Shown here: positions 40,401 through 49,416 of the stretch, in pieces
Layout of the letters: every line of letters begins with the position of its first letter
Numbering within the stretch: position 1 is the first letter of the stretch
IMG/VR virus record: IMGVR_UViG_3300034198_015519
Coordinates: 1 to 64,000 of that record
Strand: one strand, 5' to 3'
Source: a virus
DNA: 64,000 nt
Notes under the pieces: model-generated
Databases searched by the model: none
Told to the model about the DNA's origin: nothing
Seen by the model: the letters and a program-made list of their open reading frames with translations, nothing else
Position numbers and translations under genes: made by a program

Positions 40401-42636
40401 AGGTAGTTCGGGTTCAAGTGGTTCATCAGGTAGTTCGGGTTCAAGTGGAACTAGTGGATTAAGTGGTAGTTCAGGTTCGTCAGGTAGTGCGGGAACAAGT
40501 GGTACTGGCGGTTCTTCAGGAACAAGTGGTACTGGCGGTTCTTCAGGAACAAGTGGCACATCGGGAACTGCAGGTTCAAGTGGGTCTGCAGGTTCTTCAG
40601 GAACAAGTGGAACTTCAGGAACAAGTGGAACATCAGGAAGTTCAGGTTCTGCGGGTTCAAGTGGTTCTTCCGGAACAAGTGGTAGTTCAGGTTCGTCGGG
40701 ATCGAGTGGTAGTGCCGGGTCTTCAGGATCTAGCGGAACTTCAGGAACAAGTGGTACGTCAGGGTCTAGTGGTTCATCAGGAACTAGCGGTAACTCATCT
40801 GCCGTAGGATGTTGGTATTGGGGTGAGGGTATCCCACCAGGTTTAGGAACATTAATTACAAATGGTAGTGTTGGATTAGGACCATCAACAAATACTTTAT
40901 ACGTAAGTGACCAAACAAATAGTGGTACGGATTTGGATTCGTATTTAGATTCTATCACTGTTGGTACAATAGTGAGGTTAGATGGATCCAACGGACCATT
41001 TTTCTTTAGTATAACATCGAATACAGATTCAGGTACTTATCATACCTTTGGAGTATCTCATATTTCAGGAATAGGGTTTGTACCAAATCCGGGGGTTGTC
41101 TATTGTTTAGATTTTTACTTAGTAGGTAGTTCGGGTTCTTCAGGTACATCAGGAACTAGTGGTACAAATGGTTCATCAGGAAGTAGTGGGAGTGCGGGTT
41201 TATCAGGAACAAGTGGAACTTCAGGTTCATCAGGATCAAGTGGAAGTGCAGGGTCTTCAGGTAGTTCCGGTACGAGTGGAACTCGAGGGTCTTCAGGTAC
41301 TAGCGGAACGTCAGGTTCAAGTGGTAGTACGGGGTCTTCAGGGTCTAGCGGAACTTCAGGATCAAGTGGTAGTAGTGGTTCGGCTGGTTCAAGTGGTTCT
41401 AGCGGAACTTCAGGTATAAGTGGAACATCAGGTTCTAGCGGAAGTACCGGATCGTCAGGTAGTTCAGGAACATCTGGATCTGCGGGGTCAAGTGGTTCTT
41501 CAGGGTCTGCAGGGTCAAGTGGATCTTCAGGTACATCAGGAACTTCAGGTTTAAGTGGGTCTTCTGGATCTAGTGGGTCGTCAGGTTCCTCAGGAAGTAG
41601 CGGGACATCGGGATCTAGTGGAACGTCAGGTAGTTCGGGTTCAACAGGTACGAGTGGAACGTCAGGTTCCTCGGGGTCAAGTGGAAGTGCAGGTTCTTCA
41701 GGGACAAGTGGTACTTCAGGAACTAGCGGAACTTCGGGTACGAGCGGTAGTTCAGGATCAAGTGGTTCTAGCGGAACTTCAGGTATAAGTGGAACATCAG
41801 GGTCTGCAGGAACAAGTGGTAGTTCAGGAACATCAGGTGCTAGTGGAACAAGTGGTTCTTCAGGTACTAGTGGTACCGCTGGAAGTTCAGGTTCATCAGG
41901 TAGTTCGGGATCAAGTGGGTCTTCAGGAACTAGCGGAACATCAGGAACAAGTGGTAATTCAGGTTCAAGTGGATCGTCAGGGTCTAGTGGTACCTCAGGA
42001 GCAAATGGGACGAGTGGGTCTTCAGGAACTAGCGGAACATCAGGGACAAGTGGTAGTTCAGGTACAAGTGGAACATCAGGGACAAGTGGTAGTTCAGGGT
42101 CTAGTGGTTCTTCAGGTACTTCTGGTACTAGAGGTTCATCAGGTACTAGTGGTACTTCAGGTTCAAGCGGTACTTCAGGAGTTTCCCCAACGGTACCTGG
42201 AAGTGATAATGAAGTATTAACCTCTGATGGTGCGGGTGGCATTGTTGCCGAACCTAACTTAACATTTGATGGTTCAATGTTAACCGATAATGGTGATTTT
42301 AGACAATTAGGATATCATTTAGTTAATACAACGACCGATAATAATGTTTCTGCCAGTCAAAATATATTATCGTTTAGTACTGATTTAGGTTGTGCGGCAT
42401 TTTTTGAATATTGTGTCACAAGAGATAATGGTGCTAAAAGAATGGGACAAGTATATGTTGTTTGGGATGGTAGTAGTGCGGATTCTACAGATGTCTCATC
42501 TCCTGATTTAAACGGGACAACTAATGACTTCATTTGGAAGGTAACTGTATCGGCATCTACACTTTATTTCGACGCTTCGATTGGTGGTGGGACATGGGAT
42601 ATATTAGTCCATGTTAGGATACTACTATCTAACTAA
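37495..42636 (+). CDS. giant Gly-Ser-Ser/Thr triplet-repeat fibre protein
   Basis: 1713 residues. Residues 1-306 are a beta-rich head (segments such as VTGGTYNPNNGVATFTNNTG repeat). Residues about 307-1101 are collagen-like triplets G-(S/T/A/N)-S with almost no proline ([10 protein letters not shown]). Residues about 1102-1210 are a folded insert with GCWYWGEGIPPG and Cys. A second repeat block spans about 1211-1562. The C-terminal 150 residues are a beta-rich tip (EPNLTFDGSMLTDNG ... WDILVHVRIL). Such a molecule should be a trimeric long fibre. Several hundred Ser/Thr side chains point outward, a possible O-glycosylation platform for the enzymes encoded at 47295-56419. Confidence 0.88.
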   Translation: MSGIYKNPITPINVLGAPSVLRTSTYGTNISVLGVGGFMEVYNLSDLFFTVPSGTTGYIENSGNTIPIQLQVGSGSIFSPNVITLGSDNISSGRRRLGMLAYVHETDCVYQFHLQNYQTVWNNAVAASGPGGPSVVFSDFGTTVKSNSVAGAAFVNMWTGNTIEGYNGGDETSTWRKFRTCAGSGTGTGISGFTYLNNTFTILDVTGGTYNATINTMTGLTVNGTFSATTYLGLPPEIFVTGGTYNPNNGVATFTNNTGGTFNVNGFLTGFTDIYVTGGTYFSASSTIELYRTDNGVVSITGITSNGSSGSSGSSGTSGSSGSSGSSGSSGSSGTSGSSGSSGSSGSSGSSGSSGTSGNAGSSGSSGLSGVDGTNGSSGTSGSSGSSGSSGSSGSSGTSGLSGSSGSSGSSGSAGSSGTSGTSGTSGSSGSAGSSGSSGSAGSSGLSGSSGSSGLSGSSGSSGSSGTSGLSGTSGSAGSSGSSGSSGTSGLSGSSGSSGSSGTSGTSGTSGTSGTSGSSGSTGSSGSSGNSGTSGSSGSTGTSGTSGTSGSSGSTGTSGTSGTSGSSGSSGSSGNSGTSGSSGSTGTSGTSGTSGTSGSTGSSGSSGSSGSSGSSGTSGINGSSGTSGNSGTSGTSGSSGTSGTSGTSGSSGSSGSSGSSGSSGTSGINGSSGTSGTSGTSGTSGTSGSSGSTGSSGTSGTSGSSGTSGTSGANGSSGTSGTSGSSGSSGSTGTSGTSGTSGSSGSSGSAGSSGSSGSAGSSGNSGTSGTSGTSGTSGSAGTSGSAGSSGSSGSAGTSGSSGSAGSAGSSGSSGSSGSSGSSGSSGTSGSSGTSGSAGSSGSSGLSGTSGSSGTSGTSGTSGTSGSSGSAGSSGSSGTSGTSGTSGSSGSSGSSGSSGSSGSSGSSGTSGSGGSSGTSGTSGTSGTAGTSGVSGLNGTNGSSGTSGSSGASGSSGSSGTSGSSGTSGTSGSSGSSGSSGSSGSSGTSGLSGSSGSSGSAGTSGTGGSSGTSGTGGSSGTSGTSGTAGSSGSAGSSGTSGTSGTSGTSGSSGSAGSSGSSGTSGSSGSSGSSGSAGSSGSSGTSGTSGTSGSSGSSGTSGNSSAVGCWYWGEGIPPGLGTLITNGSVGLGPSTNTLYVSDQTNSGTDLDSYLDSITVGTIVRLDGSNGPFFFSITSNTDSGTYHTFGVSHISGIGFVPNPGVVYCLDFYLVGSSGSSGTSGTSGTNGSSGSSGSAGLSGTSGTSGSSGSSGSAGSSGSSGTSGTRGSSGTSGTSGSSGSTGSSGSSGTSGSSGSSGSAGSSGSSGTSGISGTSGSSGSTGSSGSSGTSGSAGSSGSSGSAGSSGSSGTSGTSGLSGSSGSSGSSGSSGSSGTSGSSGTSGSSGSTGTSGTSGSSGSSGSAGSSGTSGTSGTSGTSGTSGSSGSSGSSGTSGISGTSGSAGTSGSSGTSGASGTSGSSGTSGTAGSSGSSGSSGSSGSSGTSGTSGTSGNSGSSGSSGSSGTSGANGTSGSSGTSGTSGTSGSSGTSGTSGTSGSSGSSGSSGTSGTRGSSGTSGTSGSSGTSGVSPTVPGSDNEVLTSDGAGGIVAEPNLTFDGSMLTDNGDFRQLGYHLVNTTTDNNVSASQNILSFSTDLGCAAFFEYCVTRDNGAKRMGQVYVVWDGSSADSTDVSSPDLNGTTNDFIWKVTVSASTLYFDASIGGGTWDILVHVRILLSN
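38413..40797 (+). repeat. coding triplet-repeat block 1
   Basis: About 265 Gly-X-Ser codons. At the DNA level Gly is GGT, GGA or GGG and Ser is TCA, TCT, TCC, TCG, AGT or AGC in no fixed order, so the protein repeat is far more regular than the DNA repeat. Confidence 0.85.
41125..42180 (+). repeat. coding triplet-repeat block 2
   Basis: About 117 triplets of the same kind, separated from block 1 by a folded insert. Confidence 0.85.
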
Positions 42637-42679
42637 AAGTATATTTTTAAATAAAAAGGTATAAAGTTTACTTATCTAG

Positions 42680-42687
42680 TATTTATT
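42680..42687 (+). promoter_or_regulatory. TATTTATT box, distant from start
   Basis: 54 bases before the ATG at 42742, so this message would carry a leader of about 45-50 bases. Confidence 0.35.
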
Positions 42688-42741
42688 AAATAAAAACATA
42701 AATACGACTTTTCTTTTGGATAGGGAAAAAAGAAAAACTAT

Positions 42742-45700
42742 ATGAGTAATAAATTTGTAGCCCGTAACGGCCTAAAATCTTTAGGAGGTGTCATTTTACC
42801 GTATTCTGCGGTGAGTGCAACATACACTGTAAATACAGAAAACTATTTAGTTGATTGTGTTTCAGGAACATTTACCGTAACCTTACCAACTGCGGTAGGG
42901 ATACAAGGTCAAGTTTTCGTAATTAAAAATAGTGGTTCAGGAACAATAACTGTTGCAACAACAGGAGGTCAAACTATTGACGGGTCATCAACAAAAACAT
43001 TATTACAATACGGTTCATTATATATCCAAAGTGATAACACCAATTGGGACATTGTAGGTCCAAGCGGAACATCCGGTTCTGCGGGTAGTAGTGGTTCTTC
43101 AGGTTCTTCAGGAAATAGTGGGACTAGCGGCACATCAGGGTCTTCAGGAAGTAGTGGTACATCCGGAACTAGCGGTAGTGCGGGTTCATCAGGAAGTTCA
43201 GGTTCTGCGGGTAGTGCAGGGTCAAGTGGGTCTTCAGGTAATAGTGGAACTTCGGGGTCTAGTGGTACGAGCGGAACGTCAGGGTCAAGTGGAAATAGCG
43301 GGACATCAGGAAGTTCAGGAACGAGTGGAACATCAGGATCTGCCGGAAGCTCAGGTAGTAGTGGTACGGGAGGTTCAAGTGGAAATAGTGGAACATCAGG
43401 GTCAAGTGGAACTTCAGGTTCTGCAGGGTCCTCAGGTTCAAGTGGAAATAGTGGTACTTCAGGATCTAGCGGAAGTGCGGGTTCAAGTGGTTCATCAGGT
43501 ACTTCAGGAACAAGTGGAACAAACGGGTCGAGCGGGACATCAGGTAGTTCGGGATCTAGCGGAAGTGCAGGGTCATCAGGAAGTTCAGGTACGAGTGGAA
43601 CATCAGGGGCTAGTGGAAGTGCGGGAACAAGTGGTTCTTCAGGTAGTTCAGGGTCTGCTGGTTCAAGCGGTACATCAGGAACTAGTGGTTCAAGTGGAAG
43701 TAGTGGTAGTTCGGGTAATAGTGGTACTTCGGGTTCTGCAGGATCAAGTGGTAGTTCAGGTTCAAGTGGAAATAGTGGAACATCTGGTTCTTCAGGAACA
43801 AGCGGTACATCAGGCTCAAGTGGGTCTTCAGGAAATAGTGGAACATCCGGTTCTTCAGGTAGTTCAGGGTCTGCCGGTTCAAGTGGTACATCAGGAAGCT
43901 CAGGCACAAGTGGTACATCAGGAAGCTCAGGTTCAAGTGGTAATAGCGGAACATCAGGATCAAGCGGTTCTTCAGGAAATAGTGGTACATCTGGTTCTAG
44001 TGGTACTAGCGGAACGTCAGGAACAAGTGGGTCATCTGGTTCTGCGGGTTCTTCAGGTAGTTCAGGGTCTGCTGGTTCAAGCGGTACATCAGGAACAAGA
44101 GGATCATCAGGCACATCAGGAACTAGTGGGACAAATGGTTCTAGTGGTACATCAGGTTCAAGTGGTAGTTCAGGTAATAGTGGAACTTCGGGTTCTTCAG
44201 GAACAAGTGGTACGTCAGGGTCTAGCGGTAGTGCGGGATCTAGCGGATCTTCAGGAAATAGTGGAACATCAGGTTCTTCAGGGACGAGCGGATCATCAGG
44301 AAATAGTGGGACTTCAGGTTCAAGCGGAACATCGGGTACATCCGGTTCTGCAGGTTCGAGTGGTTCATCAGGTTCGTCCGGATCAAGTGGTACCTCAGGT
44401 ACTAGAGGTTCGTCAGGTACATCAGGTACTAGTGGAACAAACGGATCTAGCGGTTCTTCAGGTTCAAGTGGAAATAGCGGTACTTCAGGAAGTTCGGGTA
44501 CGAGTGGATCTAGCGGAAGTGCGGGGTCTTCAGGTTCAAGCGGAAATAGCGGAACATCAGGTAGCTCAGGAACATCTGGATCTAGCGGAAGTGCGGGGTC
44601 TTCAGGTTCATCGGGTAATAGCGGTACGAGCGGGTCTTCAGGTACGTCAGGAACCAGTGGTAGTTCAGGGTCTGCAGGTAGTAGTGGTTCTTCAGGTAAT
44701 AGTGGGACTTCAGGTTCTAGCGGTTCTTCGGGAAATAGTGGAACTTCAGGTTCTAGCGGTACAAGTGGGACTTCAGGTTCTTCAGGAAATAGCGGAACGT
44801 CCGGATCTAGTGGGTCGTCAGGATCATCAGGTAGTTCGGGATCGAGTGGTACCTCAGGAACAAGAGGTTCGTCCGGTACTAGCGGTACTTCAGGAGCAAA
44901 TGGAACATCGGGGTCTAGCGGTTCTTCAGGAAATAGTGGAACTTCAGGTTCTAGTGGTACGAGCGGCGCAAATGGTACTTCAGGATCAAGTGGTTCTGCA
45001 GGTACTTCAGGGTCATCGGGTAATAGTGGAACATCAGGCTCTTCAGGAACGAGTGGTACGAGTGGTTCATCAGGTAATAGTGGAACATCAGGTTCAAGTG
45101 GTTCATCAGGTAATAGTGGAACATCAGGGAGCTCAGGAACGAGTGGCGCAAATGGTACTTCGGGGTCTAGCGGTTCTTCGGGTAATAGTGGAACGTCAGG
45201 TTCTTCAGGAACAAGTGGAAGTAGTGGTAGTTCAGGTAATAGCGGAACATCAGGTTCAAGTGGATCGTCAGGTTCAAGTGGGTCATCAGGTTCGAGCGGT
45301 ACTTCGGGTACAAGAGGTTCTTCAGGAACAAGTGGAAGTAGTGGTAGTTCAGGTAATAGCGGAACATCAGGTTCTTCAGGAACAAGCGGAGCAAATGGAA
45401 CATCAGGATCAAGTGGTTCTTCAGGAAATAGTGGAACATCGGGTTCTAGTGGAACAAGCGGAGCAAATGGTACTTCAGGATCAAGTGGTTCATCGGGTAA
45501 TAGCGGAACATCGGGTTCTTCAGGAACAAGTGGAAGTAGTGGTTCTTCAGGAAATAGTGGAACATCAGGTTCTAGTGGTTCTTCAGGAAATAGCGGAACG
45601 TCAGGTTCTTCAGGTAATAGTGGGACAAGTGGTAGTTCAGGTACGAGTGGTGCGAATGGAACATCGGGGTCATCAGGAAATACAGGCACATCCGGATCGT

Positions 45701-46659
45701 CAGGTAATAGTGGTTCAAGTGGTACATCGGGGACAAGAGGTTCGTCAGGGTCGAGCGGATCGTCAGGTAATACGGGGACATCAGGATCTAGTGGTACTTC
45801 AGGGACTAGTGGTTCTTCAGGAGCATCGGGAGCTGCGGGTACAAGTGGGTCGAGCGGAACTTCAGGAAACACAGGTACATCAGGATCTAGTGGTAGTTCA
45901 GGTAATACGGGAACTTCAGGATCTAGTGGTAGTTCAGGTAATAGTGGAACATCAGGTTCTAGCGGATCGTCAGGGTCAAGTGGGTCGTCAGGGTCTAGTG
46001 GGACATCGGGTACTAGAGGTTCTTCAGGATCCTCAGGAAGTGCGGGTTCTAGTGGTACAGGGTTCACAACCATTTCACCAACAACCGATAATAACGTATT
46101 AACCGCTAACGGAACGGCAAATTCGGCAAATTCAGAACCAAACTTAACATTTAATGGGACCACTTTAGCGGTAACGGGTAATGTGACAGTTTCGGTGGAC
46201 GCAACCGTTGATGGGGAATTAGAAGTTACAAGAGGTGCTGGATCGTGGAAAATTAATACAGACCCTGTTACGGTTCTTACAACTAATGGTCAATGGTATG
46301 GTGAGGCATTATCAATTGGGGATATAGGTAGTGGTGTTGTTGCAGGTAATGTTTACTATCTTTCTTCTTCATCAACATGGATTGCTGCGGATGCGGATGC
46401 TGCGTCCTCATCTAGAAATTTATTAGCTATTGCAACAACAGCCGCAGGTTTTAATAGAGGTATGTTAATTAGAGGGTACTTTAAAAATACATCTTGGTCA
46501 TTTACAATTGGTGCACCTGTTTATTTGTCTGTAACCGCCGGAGGTCTTTCATCTACTCAACCAACAGGGACTGCGGATATTGTTAGAGTTGTTGGTTATG
46601 CGATTGCGGCGGATGAACTTTACTTTAACCCATCAAATGATTGGGTAGAATTGGCATAA
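42742..46659 (+). CDS. second giant Gly-Ser-Ser/Thr triplet-repeat fibre protein
   Basis: 1305 residues. Residues 1-107 are a beta-rich N-terminal domain ([34 protein letters not shown]) like those that begin phage fibre proteins. Residues about 108-1105 are Gly-X-Ser triplets with frequent GNSGTSG units, plus GTRG and GANG. The C-terminal 200 residues include [13 protein letters not shown] and [15 protein letters not shown], matching the start of the other fibre's tip (EVLTSDG, EPNLTFDGSML), then a distinct end ([26 protein letters not shown]) as in phage capsid-decoration or fibre tips. Probably a sister fibre or the distal part of the same one. Confidence 0.88.
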   Translation: MSNKFVARNGLKSLGGVILPYSAVSATYTVNTENYLVDCVSGTFTVTLPTAVGIQGQVFVIKNSGSGTITVATTGGQTIDGSSTKTLLQYGSLYIQSDNTNWDIVGPSGTSGSAGSSGSSGSSGNSGTSGTSGSSGSSGTSGTSGSAGSSGSSGSAGSAGSSGSSGNSGTSGSSGTSGTSGSSGNSGTSGSSGTSGTSGSAGSSGSSGTGGSSGNSGTSGSSGTSGSAGSSGSSGNSGTSGSSGSAGSSGSSGTSGTSGTNGSSGTSGSSGSSGSAGSSGSSGTSGTSGASGSAGTSGSSGSSGSAGSSGTSGTSGSSGSSGSSGNSGTSGSAGSSGSSGSSGNSGTSGSSGTSGTSGSSGSSGNSGTSGSSGSSGSAGSSGTSGSSGTSGTSGSSGSSGNSGTSGSSGSSGNSGTSGSSGTSGTSGTSGSSGSAGSSGSSGSAGSSGTSGTRGSSGTSGTSGTNGSSGTSGSSGSSGNSGTSGSSGTSGTSGSSGSAGSSGSSGNSGTSGSSGTSGSSGNSGTSGSSGTSGTSGSAGSSGSSGSSGSSGTSGTRGSSGTSGTSGTNGSSGSSGSSGNSGTSGSSGTSGSSGSAGSSGSSGNSGTSGSSGTSGSSGSAGSSGSSGNSGTSGSSGTSGTSGSSGSAGSSGSSGNSGTSGSSGSSGNSGTSGSSGTSGTSGSSGNSGTSGSSGSSGSSGSSGSSGTSGTRGSSGTSGTSGANGTSGSSGSSGNSGTSGSSGTSGANGTSGSSGSAGTSGSSGNSGTSGSSGTSGTSGSSGNSGTSGSSGSSGNSGTSGSSGTSGANGTSGSSGSSGNSGTSGSSGTSGSSGSSGNSGTSGSSGSSGSSGSSGSSGTSGTRGSSGTSGSSGSSGNSGTSGSSGTSGANGTSGSSGSSGNSGTSGSSGTSGANGTSGSSGSSGNSGTSGSSGTSGSSGSSGNSGTSGSSGSSGNSGTSGSSGNSGTSGSSGTSGANGTSGSSGNTGTSGSSGNSGSSGTSGTRGSSGSSGSSGNTGTSGSSGTSGTSGSSGASGAAGTSGSSGTSGNTGTSGSSGSSGNTGTSGSSGSSGNSGTSGSSGSSGSSGSSGSSGTSGTRGSSGSSGSAGSSGTGFTTISPTTDNNVLTANGTANSANSEPNLTFNGTTLAVTGNVTVSVDATVDGELEVTRGAGSWKINTDPVTVLTTNGQWYGEALSIGDIGSGVVAGNVYYLSSSSTWIAADADAASSSRNLLAIATTAAGFNRGMLIRGYFKNTSWSFTIGAPVYLSVTAGGLSSTQPTGTADIVRVVGYAIAADELYFNPSNDWVELA
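43063..46056 (+). repeat. coding triplet-repeat block, second fibre
   Basis: About 330 Gly-X-Ser triplets, again with mixed synonymous codons. Confidence 0.85.
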
Positions 46660-46660
46660 T

Positions 46661-47290
46661 ATGGGAGTAATAACTAAAATAAATGATGTTTTATGTGTTA
46701 GCGTATCTAAAGTTACGGATAAGGCGAAAGCCAGTATACAATATTGGGACGAGAATGCGTTTTGTCCCGTAGCGCCGACACCTACACCGACTATTAGTCC
46801 TACACCGACTCCAACACCAACAAGAACACCTACGCCAACACCTACACCGACAATTAGTCCAACACCTACAAGAACACCAACACCGACACCAACTATTAGT
46901 CCTACGCCAACACCTACACCTGTACCTCCAACACCTACACCAACAAGAACTCCAACACCGACACCTACACCTGTACCACCAACACCTACACCTACACCTA
47001 CAGCTGCCGAACCAACACCAACGCCTACACCTACTGAATGTGATCGTGATTGTTGTGTTGTTGAGTTATGTTTTGGAAATGATTGTAGTGAAGCTTGTTC
47101 ATGTAACGATCCACGAATGGTTTACCTTTCAATATGTAAATTAGCCGATTGTAATTTATCAAATGCCTTCGGTATTTATGATGACGATACATGTAGGACA
47201 CCAGCACAAGGTGGTTTCTATTCCGATGGTACCGATTGTTGGTACTGGGATCCAGGTATACCAAGATTAGATTATCAAGGTCCTTGTTAA
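46661..47290 (+). CDS. Pro-Thr-repeat protein with Cys-rich C-terminus
   Basis: 209 residues, starting one base after the previous stop. A 36-residue N-terminal part is followed by a long Pro-Thr repeat at about 37-125 ([14 protein letters not shown], interrupted by TIS, VPP and AAE). The C-terminal 80 residues hold about 14 cysteines and a WYWDPGIP segment that resembles the GCWYWGEGIP segment in the giant fibre insert. Pro-Thr linkers are rigid and commonly O-glycosylated. Probably an accessory fibre or tip protein co-translated with the second fibre. Confidence 0.8.
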   Translation: MGVITKINDVLCVSVSKVTDKAKASIQYWDENAFCPVAPTPTPTISPTPTPTPTRTPTPTPTPTISPTPTRTPTPTPTISPTPTPTPVPPTPTPTRTPTPTPTPVPPTPTPTPTAAEPTPTPTPTECDRDCCVVELCFGNDCSEACSCNDPRMVYLSICKLADCNLSNAFGIYDDDTCRTPAQGGFYSDGTDCWYWDPGIPRLDYQGPC

Positions 47291-47294
47291 TATC

Positions 47295-49415
47295 TTAAAG
47301 TAAATTATTGATTTTATTAATAACCATTTCAGATGATATAGTTTTCGTACACTCAAATTGTCTTTTGGTTCCCTTAAGTTTTGGACACCAATTCCAATCT
47401 CCCGCATCGAATTTTTCATTATTGAAACAACCGTGACATACATTTTCATTTATTACTCGATAAACGTCTAATTCCATTTCAGCCCATTTTTCACTAAAAC
47501 CTGAAATTAAAATTACGGGTAGTTCACAAGCCCATGCCAACCAACTTAATCCTGACCCTAACCCTATGAAAAATTCACAAGTGGATAAGTCATTTATAAC
47601 ATCTTTAATGTCACCACTTTTAAATACGGTTGCGTTTTTTGGGTAAAAATTACCCATATAACCATCACCTTCATTTGAATATATCACACATTCATAACCT
47701 AACATTCTTAAGTGGTCAACCACTTCTTGCCACCCGTTTGGGTTATTCCAATATTTTGCCTGTGCGGTTGAATGTATACCGAGACCTACTTTTTTTTGTT
47801 TTTCTACTTTTGGTAAATTTAATAATGGTCTTACTTCTTTATGTTGTAGACCTAAAATATCTGATGCGGTTTTTTGTAGAGGTTGTTTTTTAAAATCGTT
47901 TGGGTGTCTATTATAATCAACATTATCACCTTCATTAAACCAACCAATATTATACATAGCGTAAAGGTCATGTACAACATCACCAGGATTTACAAATTTA
48001 ATGTTTGGGTATTGACCAATAAATAAATCATTCATAAATGTAGACACTATTAATTCACAATCGTGAACCTTTCTAAATTCTTCACATTGTGGAAGCCAAG
48101 CCATTGTATCACCTAAAGATTTTGATTCTAAGGAAACATAAACCTTTTTATTTTTAAGGTTTAACTTATGTTCATACACCAACTCGTCACCATTAAATAT
48201 TTTACAAGTCCACGGTTTATAATATAAAGTATTTAATTTTGCCCACATATTTGGAGATAGTTCAGAACGATAAGTTAAAACGTCTCCATCCCAAAATTCT
48301 ACAGTATATTTTTTATCTCCTGATCCTTTTATTTCTATCGTTGGTGATCCAACAAAATGTAAACTAAATGAAACATTTTCTCTTGGTTCTCTGTACTGTA
48401 TTTTTGTGTTAGTTAAGGTATCAACTAAAAGATTTTTAGTGTCTTCCGATTTATAGTTTTTATTTATGATTGCAACAGAACTATAAATATTAATTAACCT
48501 TTTTGTTATTGTTGACCAATCAAAATCATTCCTTGTCTCTTTGGTTTCATTAAATAACTTCCCCCAATGTTCAATAACGTACTTAAGACCATCGACCACT
48601 GAATCAGTGTTTCTTTCAATCTTTCTTAAACCTCCTATTTTTGGTGCACCGTCGTAAGTACCGACTGTTGGTAACCCGCAAGACATCGCCTCTAATAATG
48701 TTAAATTTGGGTGTCCCGCCTCTAAAATAGATGGGTGAGCAAATATTGTATGTGTGTTATATAATCTCTTAATTGACTCTTCGTCAGGGTTACCGTAAAT
48801 CACGGTCAACTTTTCGTATTCTAATAGGTCAGGGTTTGAATCAAAAAAGTTTTTATTATTATCAGGCCCTGCCACCGTAATTTCTAAATCTAATTCTCTT
48901 GCTGCTTCTATTGCGTATCTAAATCCTTTCCTATCTATTGATTGGTTATATGCAAAACCATTATTTGCGAGACATAATATTTTATGGTTAGGTATTCCCT
49001 CTGAACTTAGGTTATCAAAAAACTCAGTATCAACCCCGTGAGATAAATAAAATAACTTGTCAGTTTCAATAAAATAATCAACCAAAAATTCGGCATGGCA
49101 AAACGAAATAATTGAATTTTTTATTGCTTTTAAATTTAATTGATACAGTTCGGAATCCCTACCATATTCAACAACATGGTGGTCGTGTAATGAAAAAATA
49201 TACGGTATCCCCATTTCATGTGCCTCGATAGCTAAATTTGCAACATGAATGTGAATAATATCTGAATTCCTATCAACCTCACTTAAATATTTAATTTCAG
49301 ACTCATGTCCTTGACATTGTAAGTTTAGATGGTAATTCCAAATCACCTTTTCAATTGCTCCCCATCCATTAGGTGGAATTGTTATTAATCCTGGTGTTAC
49401 GTGAGTTATTTTCAT
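47295..49415 (-). CDS. GT4 glycosyltransferase fused to TibC/AAH-type O-heptosyltransferase
   Basis: 706 residues. Residues about 1-330 form a GT4 GT-B enzyme (MKITHVTPGLITIPPNGWGAIEK, GNPDEESIKRLYNTHTIFAHPS, EAMSCGLPTVGTYDGAPKIGG). Residues about 424-706 match the autotransporter strand-loop-strand O-heptosyltransferase family (TibC, AAH): SLGDTMAWLPQCEEFRKVHD, HPNDFKKQPLQKTASDILGL, IHSTAQAKYWNNPNGWQEVV and FFIGLGSGLSWLAWACELPV. The iron-finger cysteines are present at about C660, C663, C677 and C689 (CHGCF, NWCP, FEC). Family members add ADP-heptose-derived sugars to Ser of repeat adhesins, so the nearby Ser-rich fibres are natural substrates. Last gene of the operon. Confidence 0.9.
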   Translation of the reverse strand: MKITHVTPGLITIPPNGWGAIEKVIWNYHLNLQCQGHESEIKYLSEVDRNSDIIHIHVANLAIEAHEMGIPYIFSLHDHHVVEYGRDSELYQLNLKAIKNSIISFCHAEFLVDYFIETDKLFYLSHGVDTEFFDNLSSEGIPNHKILCLANNGFAYNQSIDRKGFRYAIEAARELDLEITVAGPDNNKNFFDSNPDLLEYEKLTVIYGNPDEESIKRLYNTHTIFAHPSILEAGHPNLTLLEAMSCGLPTVGTYDGAPKIGGLRKIERNTDSVVDGLKYVIEHWGKLFNETKETRNDFDWSTITKRLINIYSSVAIINKNYKSEDTKNLLVDTLTNTKIQYREPRENVSFSLHFVGSPTIEIKGSGDKKYTVEFWDGDVLTYRSELSPNMWAKLNTLYYKPWTCKIFNGDELVYEHKLNLKNKKVYVSLESKSLGDTMAWLPQCEEFRKVHDCELIVSTFMNDLFIGQYPNIKFVNPGDVVHDLYAMYNIGWFNEGDNVDYNRHPNDFKKQPLQKTASDILGLQHKEVRPLLNLPKVEKQKKVGLGIHSTAQAKYWNNPNGWQEVVDHLRMLGYECVIYSNEGDGYMGNFYPKNATVFKSGDIKDVINDLSTCEFFIGLGSGLSWLAWACELPVILISGFSEKWAEMELDVYRVINENVCHGCFNNEKFDAGDWNWCPKLKGTKRQFECTKTISSEMVINKINNLL

Positions 49416-49416
49416 T

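Noticed and set aside
38334-40991. Very long minus-strand open frames over the fibre repeats (885, 375 and 1064 residues, rich in Pro, Leu, Val, Asp, Glu)
   Set aside because: They mirror the Gly-Ser triplet repeats in the other strand; the codon composition forbids stops there. They lack plausible starts and promoter boxes.
38413-46056. CRISPR-like array
   Set aside because: The repetition is a protein-coding triplet pattern without fixed-length repeats and spacers.
43091-46102. A 1003-residue + strand frame inside the second fibre gene
   Set aside because: It is the shifted reading of the same repeats and has no start context or domain.
36900-47040. Pro-Thr repeats as a recombination hotspot or microsatellite
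   Set aside because: They lie in frame in two proteins at linker positions, so a protein-level role is the simpler reading.
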